A stretch of DNA of 64,000 bases from Achromobacter xylosoxidans (GCF_014490035.1 NZ_CP061008.1:3348001-3412000), one strand, 5' to 3'; positions 26,529 to 35,022 are shown, counted from the first letter of the stretch. Program-made: numbers and translations. Notes: a model not told the origin generated them from the sequence alone.

Positions 26529-27494
26529 ATGGATGAGCATGCCTACGCGGACGAGGTCGGACCCACCGCCGGACGGCCTTTGAACCTGCGCCAGATCGAG
26601 GTGTTCCGCGCCATCATGATGGCTGGATCGATCAGCGGCGCGGGCCGCATGCTGCATGTCTCGCAACCGGCCGTCAGCCGCGTGCTGGCGCTGACCGAGA
26701 GCCGCTTGGGCTACAAGCTGTTCGAACGCGTGAAGAGCCGGCTGTCGCCGACGGCCGAGGCGCGGCGGCTATACGCGGAAGTGGAGCAGGTCTACGGCGG
26801 CATCCAGCGCGTGAACGACCTGGCTGCCAGCCTGGGCCAGTCGGGCGCGGGCATGCTGAAGATCGTCGCCAGCGCCAGTTTCGGGCAGCGCCTCATTCCG
26901 ATGGCGCTGGATCGCTTCCGCGGCCGCAATGCGGACGCGCGCGTCGACTATCGCAGCGTGACCTTTGACGAGCTGGCTGCGTATTTTCTATCGGGCCAGG
27001 CGGACATAGGCATCTCCATGCAGCCCCCCGATCATCCCAATCTGCGGTCCGTGCGCCTGGCGCGGGTGCCTATCGTCTGCGCGCTGCCTGCCGGCCACCC
27101 GTTGGCGGCGCGCGAGGTGGTGCGGCCAGAGGATTTCTCCACCGCGGCCTGGATCGGCTATCCCCGCGGCACGCCGCTCGCGCGTGCGCTCAAGCCCTTC
27201 TTCGGCGAGGGGCCGGCCTGCGCGGCGGCGGTGGAGGTGCATTCGCCCGTGACCGCCTGTTCTTTCGTGCAACAGGGCTTGGGGCCGGCGCTGGTGGACG
27301 CCTGGTGCGTGACGCCGGACCAGGCCGCGCACATGGTCTTGCGCCCGATATTGCCGCAGGCCAGCGTGGATATCTGGGCCACGCATTCGAATCTGAGCGC
27401 GCCGCCCTTGCTGGCGCGGCGCTTTCTGGCGGCAGTGAAGAAGACGCTGGAAGAGGGCGCGCCGCGCGAACTGGCGCCCGGCGCTTCCAGCTGA
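26529..27494 (+). CDS. LysR-type transcriptional regulator
   Basis: The 321-residue protein has a winged helix at about 17-75 (LNLRQIEVFRAIMMAGSISGAGRMLHVSQPAVSRVLALTE, typical LysR helix-turn-helix) and a substrate-binding domain. ATG 26529 is preceded by AGGGGAAG, a good ribosome site. Divergent orientation from the Bug / D-aminoacylase / racemase operon makes it the likely regulator of that operon. Its sequence (SGAGRMLHVSQPAVSR) resembles regulators of amino-acid derivative use, but the effector is unknown. Confidence 0.9.
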   Translation: MDEHAYADEVGPTAGRPLNLRQIEVFRAIMMAGSISGAGRMLHVSQPAVSRVLALTESRLGYKLFERVKSRLSPTAEARRLYAEVEQVYGGIQRVNDLAASLGQSGAGMLKIVASASFGQRLIPMALDRFRGRNADARVDYRSVTFDELAAYFLSGQADIGISMQPPDHPNLRSVRLARVPIVCALPAGHPLAAREVVRPEDFSTAAWIGYPRGTPLARALKPFFGEGPACAAAVEVHSPVTACSFVQQGLGPALVDAWCVTPDQAAHMVLRPILPQASVDIWATHSNLSAPPLLARRFLAAVKKTLEEGAPRELAPGASS

Positions 27495-27520
27495 GGGCTT
27501 GCGGCTGGCGGCGCAAGCCC
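27495..27520. terminator. hairpin between convergent LysR and GST genes
   Basis: GGGCTTGCG (27495-27503) pairs with CGCAAGCCC (27512-27520). There is no T run on either strand, so it may act only weakly, in both directions. The hairpin begins inside or right at the LysR stop codon. Confidence 0.4.
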
Positions 27521-27530
27521 CGCCGAGGCC

Positions 27531-28142
27531 TTACAGGCCTTCGGCCTTGAGCGCGGCCTGGACGCCCTTGTCGGCTTCCATGCGCTTGAAGAACGCGGCC
27601 AGGTTGTCCAGGCCCGACAGGTTCACTTCCTTGGCGTGCGCCCAGCGCAGCACCACGTACAGGTAGGCGTCGGCGATGGAAGGCTTGTCGCCCGTCAGGT
27701 AGGACTTGCCGGCGAGCTGCCCGTCCAGCTGCGCGAACAGCTTGGTCAGCAGCGCGGAAGCCGAGGCGGCCAGCTCCTTCTGCGCGCCTTCGTCGCCGAC
27801 GAAACGCGACGCGCCGAAGATCATCGAGAAGGTCTTGTGGATGTCCGAGTTGATAAAGCCGAGCCAGCGGCGCACTTCGGCGCGCGAGCGCGGCGAGCCG
27901 TCGCCCAGCAGCTGCAGTTCCGGCGCGTGTTCAGCCAGGTATTCGAGGATCGCCGCGTTCTGCGTGACTGTCCAGCCGTCGTGCGCCAGGGCGGGCACGG
28001 CGCCCAGCGGGTTGACCTTCAGGAACTCCGGACCCTTGAGCTCGTCGCGGCTCAGCTTGTGCGTTTCATAGGGTTTGCCGATCCATTCCAGAACGATGTG
28101 GGAAGCGAGCGAGCACGCGCCGGGCATGTAGTACAGTTTCAT
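27531..28142 (-). CDS. beta-class glutathione S-transferase
   Basis: The 203-residue protein begins MKLYYMPGACSLASHIVLEW; Cys10 in PGACS is the hallmark of bacterial beta-class enzymes that form a mixed disulfide with glutathione. The glutathione-binding stretch NPLGAVPAL and TQNAAILEYLAE follow, then the helical C-terminal domain with DKPSIADAYLYVVLRWA. It conjugates or reduces electrophiles in the cytoplasm. ATG 28142 is chosen as the start of the thioredoxin fold; a longer frame upstream is not family-like. It is divergent from the sugar dehydrogenase gene. Confidence 0.92.
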   Translation of the reverse strand: MKLYYMPGACSLASHIVLEWIGKPYETHKLSRDELKGPEFLKVNPLGAVPALAHDGWTVTQNAAILEYLAEHAPELQLLGDGSPRSRAEVRRWLGFINSDIHKTFSMIFGASRFVGDEGAQKELAASASALLTKLFAQLDGQLAGKSYLTGDKPSIADAYLYVVLRWAHAKEVNLSGLDNLAAFFKRMEADKGVQAALKAEGL

Positions 28143-28216
28143 CAGATGGGGTCTCCTGAGAGCAAGGACGGGGATCTCCGTTCCTGGCCGATATGGTACG
28201 CCACCCGTTGCCGGAG

Positions 28217-29377
28217 ATGCCCATGCCGTCACGTCCCGCCGCAATCGCGCGCGCGCTGTTCCTGTCGTTCTCCTCGTGCTTGGCGCTGCCCGCGTCCGCG
28301 CAGCCGGGGCCCGAACCCGCATCGGTCCCGGCCCGCGTCACGGCCGTGGTGGGCGGGCTCAATCATCCCTGGGCCATGGCTTTTCTGCCCGAAGGCGGCG
28401 TGCTCATTACCGAGCGTCCCGGCAACCTCAGGCTGCTGCGCATCCCGGGCGGCTTGTCCAAGCCGCTGGCCGGCGTGCCCAAGGTCGCGGCGCAGGGCCA
28501 GGGCGGCCTGCTGGACGTGGCGCTGTCGCCGGACTTCGCGCGGGACCGCTATGTCTACCTGTCCTATGCCGAGGCCGACGGTTCGAAGAGCGGCACCGCC
28601 GTGGGCCGCGGCAAGCTGTCCGCCGACGGTACTGCGCTGGAGGATTTCCGCGTGCTGTTCCGCCAGCAACCGAAGCTGTCGTCGGGCCTGCATTACGGAT
28701 CGCGGCTGGTGTTCGACGGCAAGGGCTATCTGTACATCTCGCTGGGCGAGAACAACCAGCGGCCCACGGCGCAGGACCTGGACAAGCTGCAAGGCAAGGT
28801 GGTGCGGTTGAAGGCCGACGGCTCGGTGCCGCCCGACAATCCCTTCGTCGGCCAGGCCGGCGCGCGGCCCGAGATCTGGTCCTACGGGCATCGCAATCCG
28901 CAGGGCATGGCGCTCAATCCCTGGAGCGGCCAGCTCTGGGAGAACGAACACGGGCCGCGCGGCGGAGACGAGATCAATCTGGTCCAGCGCGGCAAGAACT
29001 ACGGCTGGCCGCTGGCTACCCACGGCATCAACTATTCGGGCCAGCCCATCCCCGAAGCCAAGGGCGCCGACCTGCCCGGCATGGAGCCGCCGCTCTACTG
29101 GTGGCCGAAGTCGCCGGCCATCAGCGGCATGGCTTTCTATAGCGCCGACCGGTTTCCCGCCTGGCGCAATTCCGTGTTCATCGGCGCGCTGGCCAACCAG
29201 AATCTCATCCGCCTGACCTTGGACGGCGACCGCGTGGTGGCGCAGGAGTGGCTGCTGACGGATCGCAAGCAGCGGATACGCGACGTGCGGCAAGGACCGG
29301 ACGGTTATGTGTACGTGTTGACGGACGCCTCGCCGGGAGAGTTGCTGCGCCTGGCGCCGGCCGAACAGGGGGAGTGA
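28217..29377 (+). CDS. PQQ-dependent aldose sugar dehydrogenase (YliI/Asd-like)
   Basis: The protein of about 386 residues has a signal peptide (ending LPASAQP) and a six-bladed propeller of the glucose/sorbosone dehydrogenase type: LNHPWAMAFLPEGGVLITERPGNLRLL, GQGGLLDVALSPDF, HYGSRLVFDGKGYLYISLGE, SYGHRNPQGMALNP, WENEHGPRGGDEINLV and KNYGWP are all family landmarks. It oxidises sugars in the periplasm with PQQ as cofactor. PQQ synthesis genes are not in the window. The start is uncertain (ATG 28193, 28217 or 28223). A GST-like gene starts 5 bases after the stop. Confidence 0.9.
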   Translation: MPMPSRPAAIARALFLSFSSCLALPASAQPGPEPASVPARVTAVVGGLNHPWAMAFLPEGGVLITERPGNLRLLRIPGGLSKPLAGVPKVAAQGQGGLLDVALSPDFARDRYVYLSYAEADGSKSGTAVGRGKLSADGTALEDFRVLFRQQPKLSSGLHYGSRLVFDGKGYLYISLGENNQRPTAQDLDKLQGKVVRLKADGSVPPDNPFVGQAGARPEIWSYGHRNPQGMALNPWSGQLWENEHGPRGGDEINLVQRGKNYGWPLATHGINYSGQPIPEAKGADLPGMEPPLYWWPKSPAISGMAFYSADRFPAWRNSVFIGALANQNLIRLTLDGDRVVAQEWLLTDRKQRIRDVRQGPDGYVYVLTDASPGELLRLAPAEQGE

Positions 29378-29382
29378 ACGCC

Positions 29383-30021
29383 ATGAAACCGTATGAGCTG
29401 ATCGGATCCGCGGGCTGCGGATCCGCCATCGTCGAGATGGCGCTGGTGCTGGCCAACGTGCCGCACACCTTGACGGACCTGCCGTACCTCAAGCCCGGCG
29501 CCGAACGCGACAGGCTGCTGCAATTGAATCCGTTGGGGCAGGTGCCCACGCTGGTCCTGCCGGACGGCGAAGTCATGACCGAGAGCGCGGCCATGATCCT
29601 GCATCTGAACGACGTGGCGCCCCACGCCGGCCTGGCGCCCGCGCCCGATAAGCCTGAGCGCGCCCGATTCCTGAATTTGCTGATCCGGCTGGTGGCGGCG
29701 ATCTATCCCACGTTCACCTATGGCGATGATCCGCCGCAATGGACCACGGCAGGCCCCGCCGCCGAGCTGCTGAGGCAGCGCGTGCACACGCGGCGGGCGG
29801 AGATCTGGCTGGAACTGGAACGTCAGGCTGGCGCCCCGCACATGCTGGGCCGGCGCTTTTCGGCGCTGGACCTGTACGTGACGGTGATGACGCATTGGCG
29901 TCCCGGGCCGGCGTGGTTCGCATCCGAGTGTCCGGCGCTGACCGCCGTGGCGTGCGAGGCGGCGCTGGAACCGAACGTGGCCCGCGTGCTGCAGCGGCAT
30001 TTTCCGCCGCCCACGGAGTAG
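29383..30021 (+). CDS. glutathione S-transferase-like protein
   Basis: The 212-residue protein has an N-terminal thioredoxin-like domain with NPLGQVPTLVLPDGEVMTESAAMILHLND, the usual GST glutathione-site region, and an all-helical C-terminal domain (FLNLLIRLVAAIYPTFTYGD). The family catalytic residue is not obvious: the N-terminus reads YELIGSAGCGSAIVEMAL, with Ser/Cys residues around positions 9-14. ATG 29383 is favoured because it starts the fold. It is 5 bases after the sugar dehydrogenase and likely co-transcribed, but a functional link is not evident. It is convergent with the EamA transporter gene, 7 bases apart. Confidence 0.85.
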   Translation: MKPYELIGSAGCGSAIVEMALVLANVPHTLTDLPYLKPGAERDRLLQLNPLGQVPTLVLPDGEVMTESAAMILHLNDVAPHAGLAPAPDKPERARFLNLLIRLVAAIYPTFTYGDDPPQWTTAGPAAELLRQRVHTRRAEIWLELERQAGAPHMLGRRFSALDLYVTVMTHWRPGPAWFASECPALTAVACEAALEPNVARVLQRHFPPPTE

Positions 30022-30028
30022 CCCGGCG

Positions 30029-30943
30029 TCAGGCCTTGGCCGGCTTGCGGGTCCTGGACTTGGCCCGCGCTTCGCGCAAGGCAATGTAGACGCCGCTGCC
30101 GGCGATGAAGAGCGCGCCCAGATAGGCATAGGCGTCCGGGGTCTCTTGCCAGAAGATCCAGCCCAGGATGGTGGCCCAGATCAGCCCGGTATAGTCGAAG
30201 GGCGCAACCACCGAGGCGGGACCGATGCGGAATCCCTGGGTGATCAGCGCCAGCCCCAGGGTGCTGAACAGCGCGACGGCGCCGAAGTACGGCAGATCCT
30301 CCATCGCGGGCTGCTCCCATACCAGGGGCAGGGCGACCGCGCTACAGACCAGTTGGCCCAGCACGATGTAGAGCGTGGTCGTCAGCATGCCTTCGTTGCG
30401 GTTGATGCCGCGCGCCGTGATCATCATCACCCCATAAAGCAAGGCGGTAACCAGCGGCAGCAAGGTGGCCGCCTGGAAGGTTGCGGCCCCCGGCCGCACC
30501 ACGATCAGCACGCCGGCAAAACCGGCCAGCACGGCCAGCCAGCGCTTGCCGTCCACCCGTTCTTTCAGGACCAGCACCGACAGCGCCGTCACGAACAGCG
30601 GCGCGGCGAACGCGATGGCGGTGGCCTCGGCCAGCGGCAGCGTGCGCAGGCCCAGATAGAAGCAATAGGCCGAGACGACGTTGATGGCGCCGCGCGTCAG
30701 GTGCAGGCCGGGGTGTGCGGTACGCAAGACCCGGCGTCCGCCCAGCCACAGCGCCAGCGAGGCGACGAAAGGCAGGGCGATGAGCGCCCGCAGGAACAGG
30801 ATCTGCAGCGGGTTGTAGTTGGCGCCGAGCCATTTGGCGTTGGCGTCGCTCAAGGTCAGGAAGAAAATGCCGCCCACCACGCAGGCGATGCCTGCTGCGG
30901 CGGATTGGGCCTGGGCGGCGGGAAGTACGGAAGAGGTGGACAT
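30029..30943 (-). CDS. EamA/DMT-family transporter
   Basis: The 304-residue inner-membrane protein has ten hydrophobic segments in two repeats, each with the EamA pattern (GGIFFLTLSDANAKWLG... FLRALIALPF and LPLAEATAIAFAAPLFVTALSVLVLKERV in the first; GPASVVAPFDYTGLIWATILGWIFWQETPD in the second), and a basic C-terminus (AKSRTRKPAKA). These are drug/metabolite transporters, often exporters of amino acids or metabolites. Substrate cannot be told. A GC-rich inverted repeat lies just upstream at 30957-30977. Confidence 0.88.
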   Translation of the reverse strand: MSTSSVLPAAQAQSAAAGIACVVGGIFFLTLSDANAKWLGANYNPLQILFLRALIALPFVASLALWLGGRRVLRTAHPGLHLTRGAINVVSAYCFYLGLRTLPLAEATAIAFAAPLFVTALSVLVLKERVDGKRWLAVLAGFAGVLIVVRPGAATFQAATLLPLVTALLYGVMMITARGINRNEGMLTTTLYIVLGQLVCSAVALPLVWEQPAMEDLPYFGAVALFSTLGLALITQGFRIGPASVVAPFDYTGLIWATILGWIFWQETPDAYAYLGALFIAGSGVYIALREARAKSRTRKPAKA

Positions 30944-30956
30944 CTACAGCCTGGGA

Positions 30957-30977
30957 GGGCGGCGGTTCCGGCCGCCC
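30957..30977. repeat. GC-rich inverted repeat between DUF423 and EamA genes
   Basis: GGGCGGC (30957-30963) and GCCGCCC (30971-30977) form a perfect 7-base stem with a 7-base loop in the 58-base spacer of two minus-strand genes. No T run follows; it may be a weak terminator or chance in GC-rich DNA. Confidence 0.3.
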
Positions 30978-31001
30978 GAAAGGGAAAGAAGGGGGGAGGG
31001 T

Positions 31002-31379
31002 TCAGCCTTGGGCGCGATAGGCCGCCAGCGCGACCATGGCCCATGACGCCAGGAAGGCGACGCCGCCGAAAGGCGTGACGGCGCCCAGCCAATGCGTGCC
31101 GGTCAGGGACAGCACATACAGGCTGCCGCAGAACAGCACGATGCCGACGAACATCACCACGCCAGCCGCGGACAGCAGGGACGAACCGTAGCGGGCGCCC
31201 AGCAGCGCGACGACGAACAGGCCCAGCGCATGGACCAGGTGGTACAGCACGCCGGTCTGCCAGACGGACAGCAATTCCGGCGTCAGCATGCGCTTGAGGC
31301 CATGGGCGCCAAAGGCTCCCGCGCCCACCGCCACCATGAGATTCAACGCCGCGAGTATCGTCAGCTGCCGGTCCGTCAT
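31002..31379 (-). CDS. DUF423 membrane protein
   Basis: The 125-residue protein has four hydrophobic segments and the DUF423 landmarks ALNLMVAVGAGAFGAHGLK at the N-terminus, YHLVHALGLFVVALL and TPFGGVAFLASWAMVALAA at the end. The family (YgdD/YwdK) consists of small inner-membrane proteins of unknown role. It lies upstream of the EamA gene on the same strand and divergent from the toxin-antitoxin pair. Confidence 0.9.
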   Translation of the reverse strand: MTDRQLTILAALNLMVAVGAGAFGAHGLKRMLTPELLSVWQTGVLYHLVHALGLFVVALLGARYGSSLLSAAGVVMFVGIVLFCGSLYVLSLTGTHWLGAVTPFGGVAFLASWAMVALAAYRAQG

Positions 31380-31486
31380 CGCCAGTCCTTATAAGTGTCT
31401 GAGCTATTGTGTTACAGCCGCCTATGATATGCCCAAATCCAGCCTCCACCCCGGGGGTGTCGCTGTCGGGGACGGATCTTGTGGCG

Positions 31487-31528
31487 GGAATTCCAAATGG
31501 AATATCATGAATTCAATTTGGAAATTCC
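31487..31528. promoter_or_regulatory. operator-like inverted repeat upstream of the toxin-antitoxin genes
   Basis: GGAATTCCAAAT (31487-31498) and ATTTGGAAATTCC (31516-31528) are inverted copies with a one-base difference in length, in an AT-rich patch 45 bases before the antitoxin ATG. Xre-RES operons are autoregulated by binding of antitoxin or complex to such palindromes, so this is the expected operator. It also overlaps a possible earlier start (ATG 31507). Confidence 0.65.
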
Positions 31529-31572
31529 AGGAGGCCCGCAGCCGCGGCCTCCAGACTTGCAGGAGCCAGGCC

Positions 31573-32040
31573 ATGAGCGTAGCCGCCCTTCAAAAAAACC
31601 CCGCCAAACGTCCGTCGCGCCATGCGGCGGCGCGCGCCAAGCAATTGTTCCGCAGCCTGGTCGACAGCCCCCTGGTGGACATGGCGCGCGACGTGCGCCG
31701 CGGCCTGCCCGCGCAGATGGTCGACGACGCCGCCGACTACCTGCAGGTGCCCAAGTCTGAAATCATGGCCATCACCGAGGTCAAGGCGGCGTCGCTGTCG
31801 CGCTGGAGCCGCGAAGGCCTGATGCTGCCGCTGGGCGAATCGGACCGCCTGGCCCGCGTCGCGCGGGTGGCGCGGGTGGCGCGCCAGGTGCTGGGCAGCG
31901 ACGAAGAAGCGGTCGCCTGGCTGAACACGCCGGTGCCCGCGCTGGGCAACGTCAAGCCGCTGTCCCTGCTGACATCCGACGCCAGCAGCCGCATCGTCGA
32001 GGACACGCTGGCGCGCGCCGCGGCGGGCGTCTACGCATGA
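31573..32040 (+). CDS. Xre/MbcA/ParS-type antitoxin
   Basis: The 155-residue protein has an N-terminal helical Xre-like part (about 25-80, with LVDMARDVRRGLPAQMVDDAADYLQVPKSEIMAI) and a C-terminal DUF2384-type toxin-binding domain (LARVARVARVARQVLGSDEEAVAWLNTPVPALGNVKPLSLL). This is the standard antitoxin of RES-domain toxins. ATG 31573 is preferred because AGGAG sits 8 bases upstream; an in-frame ATG at 31507 would add 22 residues and start inside the operator. Its TGA overlaps the toxin start (ATGA). Confidence 0.88.
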   Translation: MSVAALQKNPAKRPSRHAAARAKQLFRSLVDSPLVDMARDVRRGLPAQMVDDAADYLQVPKSEIMAITEVKAASLSRWSREGLMLPLGESDRLARVARVARVARQVLGSDEEAVAWLNTPVPALGNVKPLSLLTSDASSRIVEDTLARAAAGVYA

Positions 32041-32552
32041 CGGACGACAGCATTTCGATCTGGCGTATCGGGACTACCGCAGGCAAGTACCGCGCCGACG
32101 ATTTGAGCGGGGCGGGCGCCGCGGCCGTGGGCGGGCGCTACAACAGCCCGGGTACGGCGGTGGTCTATGCCTCGGCCAGCGTGGCGCTGGCGGCGCTGGA
32201 AACGGTGGTGCACTTTGCGGCCCGCGCATCCGAGCAGGCCAACCGCTATCTGATCGAACTGGCGGTGCCGCGCGCCGTCCACGAAGCCCGCCAGGCGCTG
32301 AGCCTGACGCAGTTGCACGAGGATTATCCGTTCTGGGACGCCGTGCCTTTCGCCGAAGCCTCGCAGGCCGTGGGCGACAACTGGGTGCAGTCCGGCGTGT
32401 CGGCGCTGCTTGAACTGCCCAGCGCCATCGTGCCTTATCGGGGTGTGCCGGACTGCAATTTCCTGATCAATCCGGCGCACCCGGACGCCGAGCACATCGT
32501 GGTGGTGCGGCGCGAACGCTTCATCTACGATCCGCGCCTGCGCCCCGTCTAG
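32037..32552 (+). CDS. RES-domain toxin
   Basis: The 171-residue protein shows the three residues that name the RES domain in order: Arg in GGRYNSPGTAVVYAS, Glu in LAALETVVHF and Ser in LPSAIVPYRG, followed by NFLINPAHPDAEHI near the C-terminus. RES toxins (for example MbcT of Mycobacterium tuberculosis and the Photorhabdus enzyme) degrade NAD+ and arrest growth. All three residues are kept, so it should be active and held in check by the overlapping antitoxin. It is convergent with an alcohol dehydrogenase gene, one base away, with no room for a terminator. Confidence 0.9.
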   Translation: MTDDSISIWRIGTTAGKYRADDLSGAGAAAVGGRYNSPGTAVVYASASVALAALETVVHFAARASEQANRYLIELAVPRAVHEARQALSLTQLHEDYPFWDAVPFAEASQAVGDNWVQSGVSALLELPSAIVPYRGVPDCNFLINPAHPDAEHIVVVRRERFIYDPRLRPV

Positions 32553-32553
32553 T

Positions 32554-33612
32554 TCAGTTCGTCAGCACCGCGCGGCCCACGACCTTGCCGGCCCGCAGCG
32601 ATGCCAGCACGCTGTCGGCTTCGGCCAGCGCGTGGCGATGCACGGGCATGGGCGGAACCTTGCCGGCCCGCACCAGCTCCATCAGTTCCTGCAGTTCGGT
32701 CAGGTTGCCGACGTAGCTGCCGATGATGGACAGGGCCTTCATGGGGATCAGCGCGATGGGCCAGGACGATGCGCCGCCGAACAGGCCCACGATGATCAGC
32801 TTGCCGCCCTTGGTCAGGAAGTCGAAGGCGAGCGAGGTGGTCGCGGGCGCGCCGACCAGGTCGATGGCCGCCTGGACAGGCTTGCCGCCGGCCGCCTTGA
32901 TGATCTGCTGCGCGGCATCGGGCGCGGCGCCGTCGATGGCGGCGAGCGCGCCGGCTTCCAGCGCGGCCTGGCGCTTGGCCGGGTCGATGTCGACGACGAT
33001 GGCGCCGGCGCCGCCCAGGGCCTTGATCAGCGTCAGACTCATCAGGCCCAGGCCGCCCGCGCCGAAGATGACCACGGGATGCGAACGGTAGACGTCCGGG
33101 CCGATCTTCTTCAGCGCGGAATAGGTGGTGAGCCCCGAGCAGGCATAGGGCGCGATCTGCGCGGGATCGAGGTCGCCGATGTCGATCAGGTAGCGCGGAT
33201 GCGGCACCAGGATGTGGTCGGCATAGCCGCCGGCGCGGTGCACGCCCAGGCAGGCGGGCGCGGAGCAGTGGTTCTCCATGCCGGCCAGGCACGGTGCGCA
33301 CTTGCCGCAGCCGATCCAGGGATAGACGAGGTAGTTGCGGTCGGCCGAGAGTCCCTGGGCGTCGGGGCCGGCGGCGACGACGGCGCCCACGGTTTCGTGG
33401 CCCATGGTCAGCGGCAGCGACACGCCGCGGTCCTTCAGCGACAGCGTGCGGCCCTGGCCCAGGTCGTAACCGCCTTCCCACAAGTGGATATCGCTGTGGC
33501 ATACGCCAGCCGCGCGGACCTTCAGCAGCACCTGCGACCCTTGCGGCGTGGGCGTGGGCTGGTTCATTTCCTGCAAGGGCTCGCGGAAGTTCACGACGCA
33601 ATAGCACTTCAT
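32554..33612 (-). CDS. zinc-dependent alcohol dehydrogenase
   Basis: The 352-residue medium-chain dehydrogenase has catalytic zinc ligands Cys38 (GVCHSDIH) and His72-Glu73 (MGHETVG), structural zinc cysteines 102, 105, 108 and 116 (CGKCAPC...C), and the Rossmann motif GAGGLGLMSL. It oxidises primary or secondary alcohols with NAD(P). ATG 33612 follows AGGAGGAG, a strong ribosome site. Another frame of equal length runs along it, but it is only a shadow. The next gene upstream on the same strand is a periplasmic binding protein; both may be governed by the IclR gene beyond. Confidence 0.92.
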   Translation of the reverse strand: MKCYCVVNFREPLQEMNQPTPTPQGSQVLLKVRAAGVCHSDIHLWEGGYDLGQGRTLSLKDRGVSLPLTMGHETVGAVVAAGPDAQGLSADRNYLVYPWIGCGKCAPCLAGMENHCSAPACLGVHRAGGYADHILVPHPRYLIDIGDLDPAQIAPYACSGLTTYSALKKIGPDVYRSHPVVIFGAGGLGLMSLTLIKALGGAGAIVVDIDPAKRQAALEAGALAAIDGAAPDAAQQIIKAAGGKPVQAAIDLVGAPATTSLAFDFLTKGGKLIIVGLFGGASSWPIALIPMKALSIIGSYVGNLTELQELMELVRAGKVPPMPVHRHALAEADSVLASLRAGKVVGRAVLTN

Positions 33613-33674
33613 GGGATGTCTCCTCCTGGGTGGTTTCTACGGCCGGCCCGCGAGGCGGGCGCGGCGTGGCAAGG

Positions 33675-34883
33675 CTATTTCTTCACGGTCGGGCATTCAC
33701 TGTCCGCCAGGGACACGAAGACCTTTTCGCCCGGCACCGTGGACAGGATGCGGTAGAAGTCGCCGGGGTACTTGGATTCGGCGGGTTTCTTCACTTCGAC
33801 CAGATACAGATCCATGATGACGCGGCCGTCTTCGGGGCGCACCCGGGCATTCTTGATCAGTTTGGTGGTGATGGGCAACTCGCGCATCTTCTGGTTGACC
33901 GTCGCGCCGTCGAAGGTGCCGGCGGCCTGGGCGGCTTGCAGATAGTGCGTCGTGGCAACGTAGCTCAGCGCCTGCACGATGGACGGCGCGCGCGTCACGC
34001 CCATCTTCTTTTGCCAGCGCTGGGTCCAGGCCCGGGTGTCCTCGTCCGCGTCCCAATAGAAACCGGTCGGGAAAGTCAGCCCTTGCGCCACGGGCAGGCC
34101 CATCGCCTGGACGTCGTTGATGAAGGTCAGGAAGGTCAGCATGCGCTGCTTGCCGCCAGTCAGTCCGAACTCCTGGGCCTGCTTGATCAGGTTGACCAGA
34201 TCGCCGCCGGCGCTGGCCAGGCCCACCACGTCAGCCTTGGACGATTGGGCCTGCACCAGGAACGAAGCGAAATCCAGCGCGCCCAGCGGATGCCGGGTGC
34301 TGCCCAGCACCTTGCCGCCGGCCTTCTCCACGAAGCGCGAGGCGTTGGCTTCCAGCGATTTGCCGAAGACGTAATCGGTGGTGATGAAGTACCAGGACTT
34401 GCCGCCGCTTTCGACCACGCTCTTGACCACGGCATTGGCCAGGGCATAGGTGTCGGGCGCCCATTGGGTGCTGAGATTGCTGCACTGCTTGCCGCTGAAG
34501 TCCCCGGCGAAGCCGCCGCTGATGAGGGCGGTTCCGCCTTTTTCGCGCGCCACGCCCTGCGCGGCCAACCCTGCGGAGCTGGCGCCGCCGTCCACCACGG
34601 CCACCAGGCCTTGCGTGTCGAACCAGCGGCGAACCAGGGCCGAGGCCACGTCCGCCTTGTTCTGGTTGTCGGCGCCTATGACTTCGACGGTCTTGCCGGC
34701 GACCTTGCCGCCAAAGTCCTCGACCGCCATGCGCACGGCCATCTCGGAGCCCAGCCCACCCAGGTCGGAATAGATGCCCGAACGGTCGTTGGACACGCCC
34801 AGGCGCACCACGTCGTTTTGGGCTTGGGCCGCGCAGGCGGCCAGCGAGGCGGCCAGCGCCGCCAACAGGGGTTTGATACGCAT
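33675..34883 (-). CDS. ABC transporter periplasmic binding protein (type I fold, Leu/Ile/Val-like)
   Basis: The 402-residue protein has a signal peptide (MRIKPLLAALAASLAACAAQA) and a type I periplasmic binding fold: VVRLGVSNDRSGIYSDLGGLGSEMAVRMAVEDFGG, VVDGGASSAGLAAQ, WYFITTDYVFGKSLEANASRFV. This subgroup typically binds aromatic or other carboxylates rather than Leu/Ile/Val. No permease genes accompany it. It is divergent from an IclR gene, and the spacer holds two clean palindromes, so it is probably controlled by that regulator; alcohol dehydrogenase follows 62 bases downstream. Confidence 0.88.
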   Translation of the reverse strand: MRIKPLLAALAASLAACAAQAQNDVVRLGVSNDRSGIYSDLGGLGSEMAVRMAVEDFGGKVAGKTVEVIGADNQNKADVASALVRRWFDTQGLVAVVDGGASSAGLAAQGVAREKGGTALISGGFAGDFSGKQCSNLSTQWAPDTYALANAVVKSVVESGGKSWYFITTDYVFGKSLEANASRFVEKAGGKVLGSTRHPLGALDFASFLVQAQSSKADVVGLASAGGDLVNLIKQAQEFGLTGGKQRMLTFLTFINDVQAMGLPVAQGLTFPTGFYWDADEDTRAWTQRWQKKMGVTRAPSIVQALSYVATTHYLQAAQAAGTFDGATVNQKMRELPITTKLIKNARVRPEDGRVIMDLYLVEVKKPAESKYPGDFYRILSTVPGEKVFVSLADSECPTVKK

Positions 34884-34984
34884 CTGCTTGCCTCCCGGCC
34901 CGATGAGGGCCGAATTATTGGTGTCTCGTTGGGATGCTGTGTATCTGCTTGCGGGGCGCCAGTTCTCCATCTGGCCGAAAATTA

Positions 34985-35000
34985 TTTCACATTGGTGAAA
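34985..35000. promoter_or_regulatory. palindrome TTTCAC-N4-GTGAAA in the binding protein / IclR spacer
   Basis: TTTCAC (34985-34990) and GTGAAA (34995-35000) form a perfect inverted repeat, 2 bases left of a second palindrome. This AT-rich patch contrasts with its surroundings and probably includes promoters for both divergent genes. Confidence 0.5.
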
Positions 35001-35002
35001 GA

Positions 35003-35022
35003 AAATTCTTGTGCAAGAATTT
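35003..35022. promoter_or_regulatory. 20-base palindrome, likely IclR operator
   Basis: AAATTCTTG (35003-35011) and CAAGAATTT (35014-35022) are perfect inverted repeats with a 2-base centre, 93 bases before the IclR gene. IclR dimers usually bind palindromes of this size in divergent spacers. Confidence 0.65.

Noticed and set aside
31858..31892. Repeat expansion in the antitoxin gene (ARVARVARVAR)
   Set aside because: The length between the flanking conserved residues is the same as I expect for the family, so it is low complexity and not an inserted repeat.
32549..33607. 352-codon second frame along the alcohol dehydrogenase
   Set aside because: Same strand, shifted frame, Arg/Gly/Pro-rich; the zinc and NAD motifs are in the other frame.
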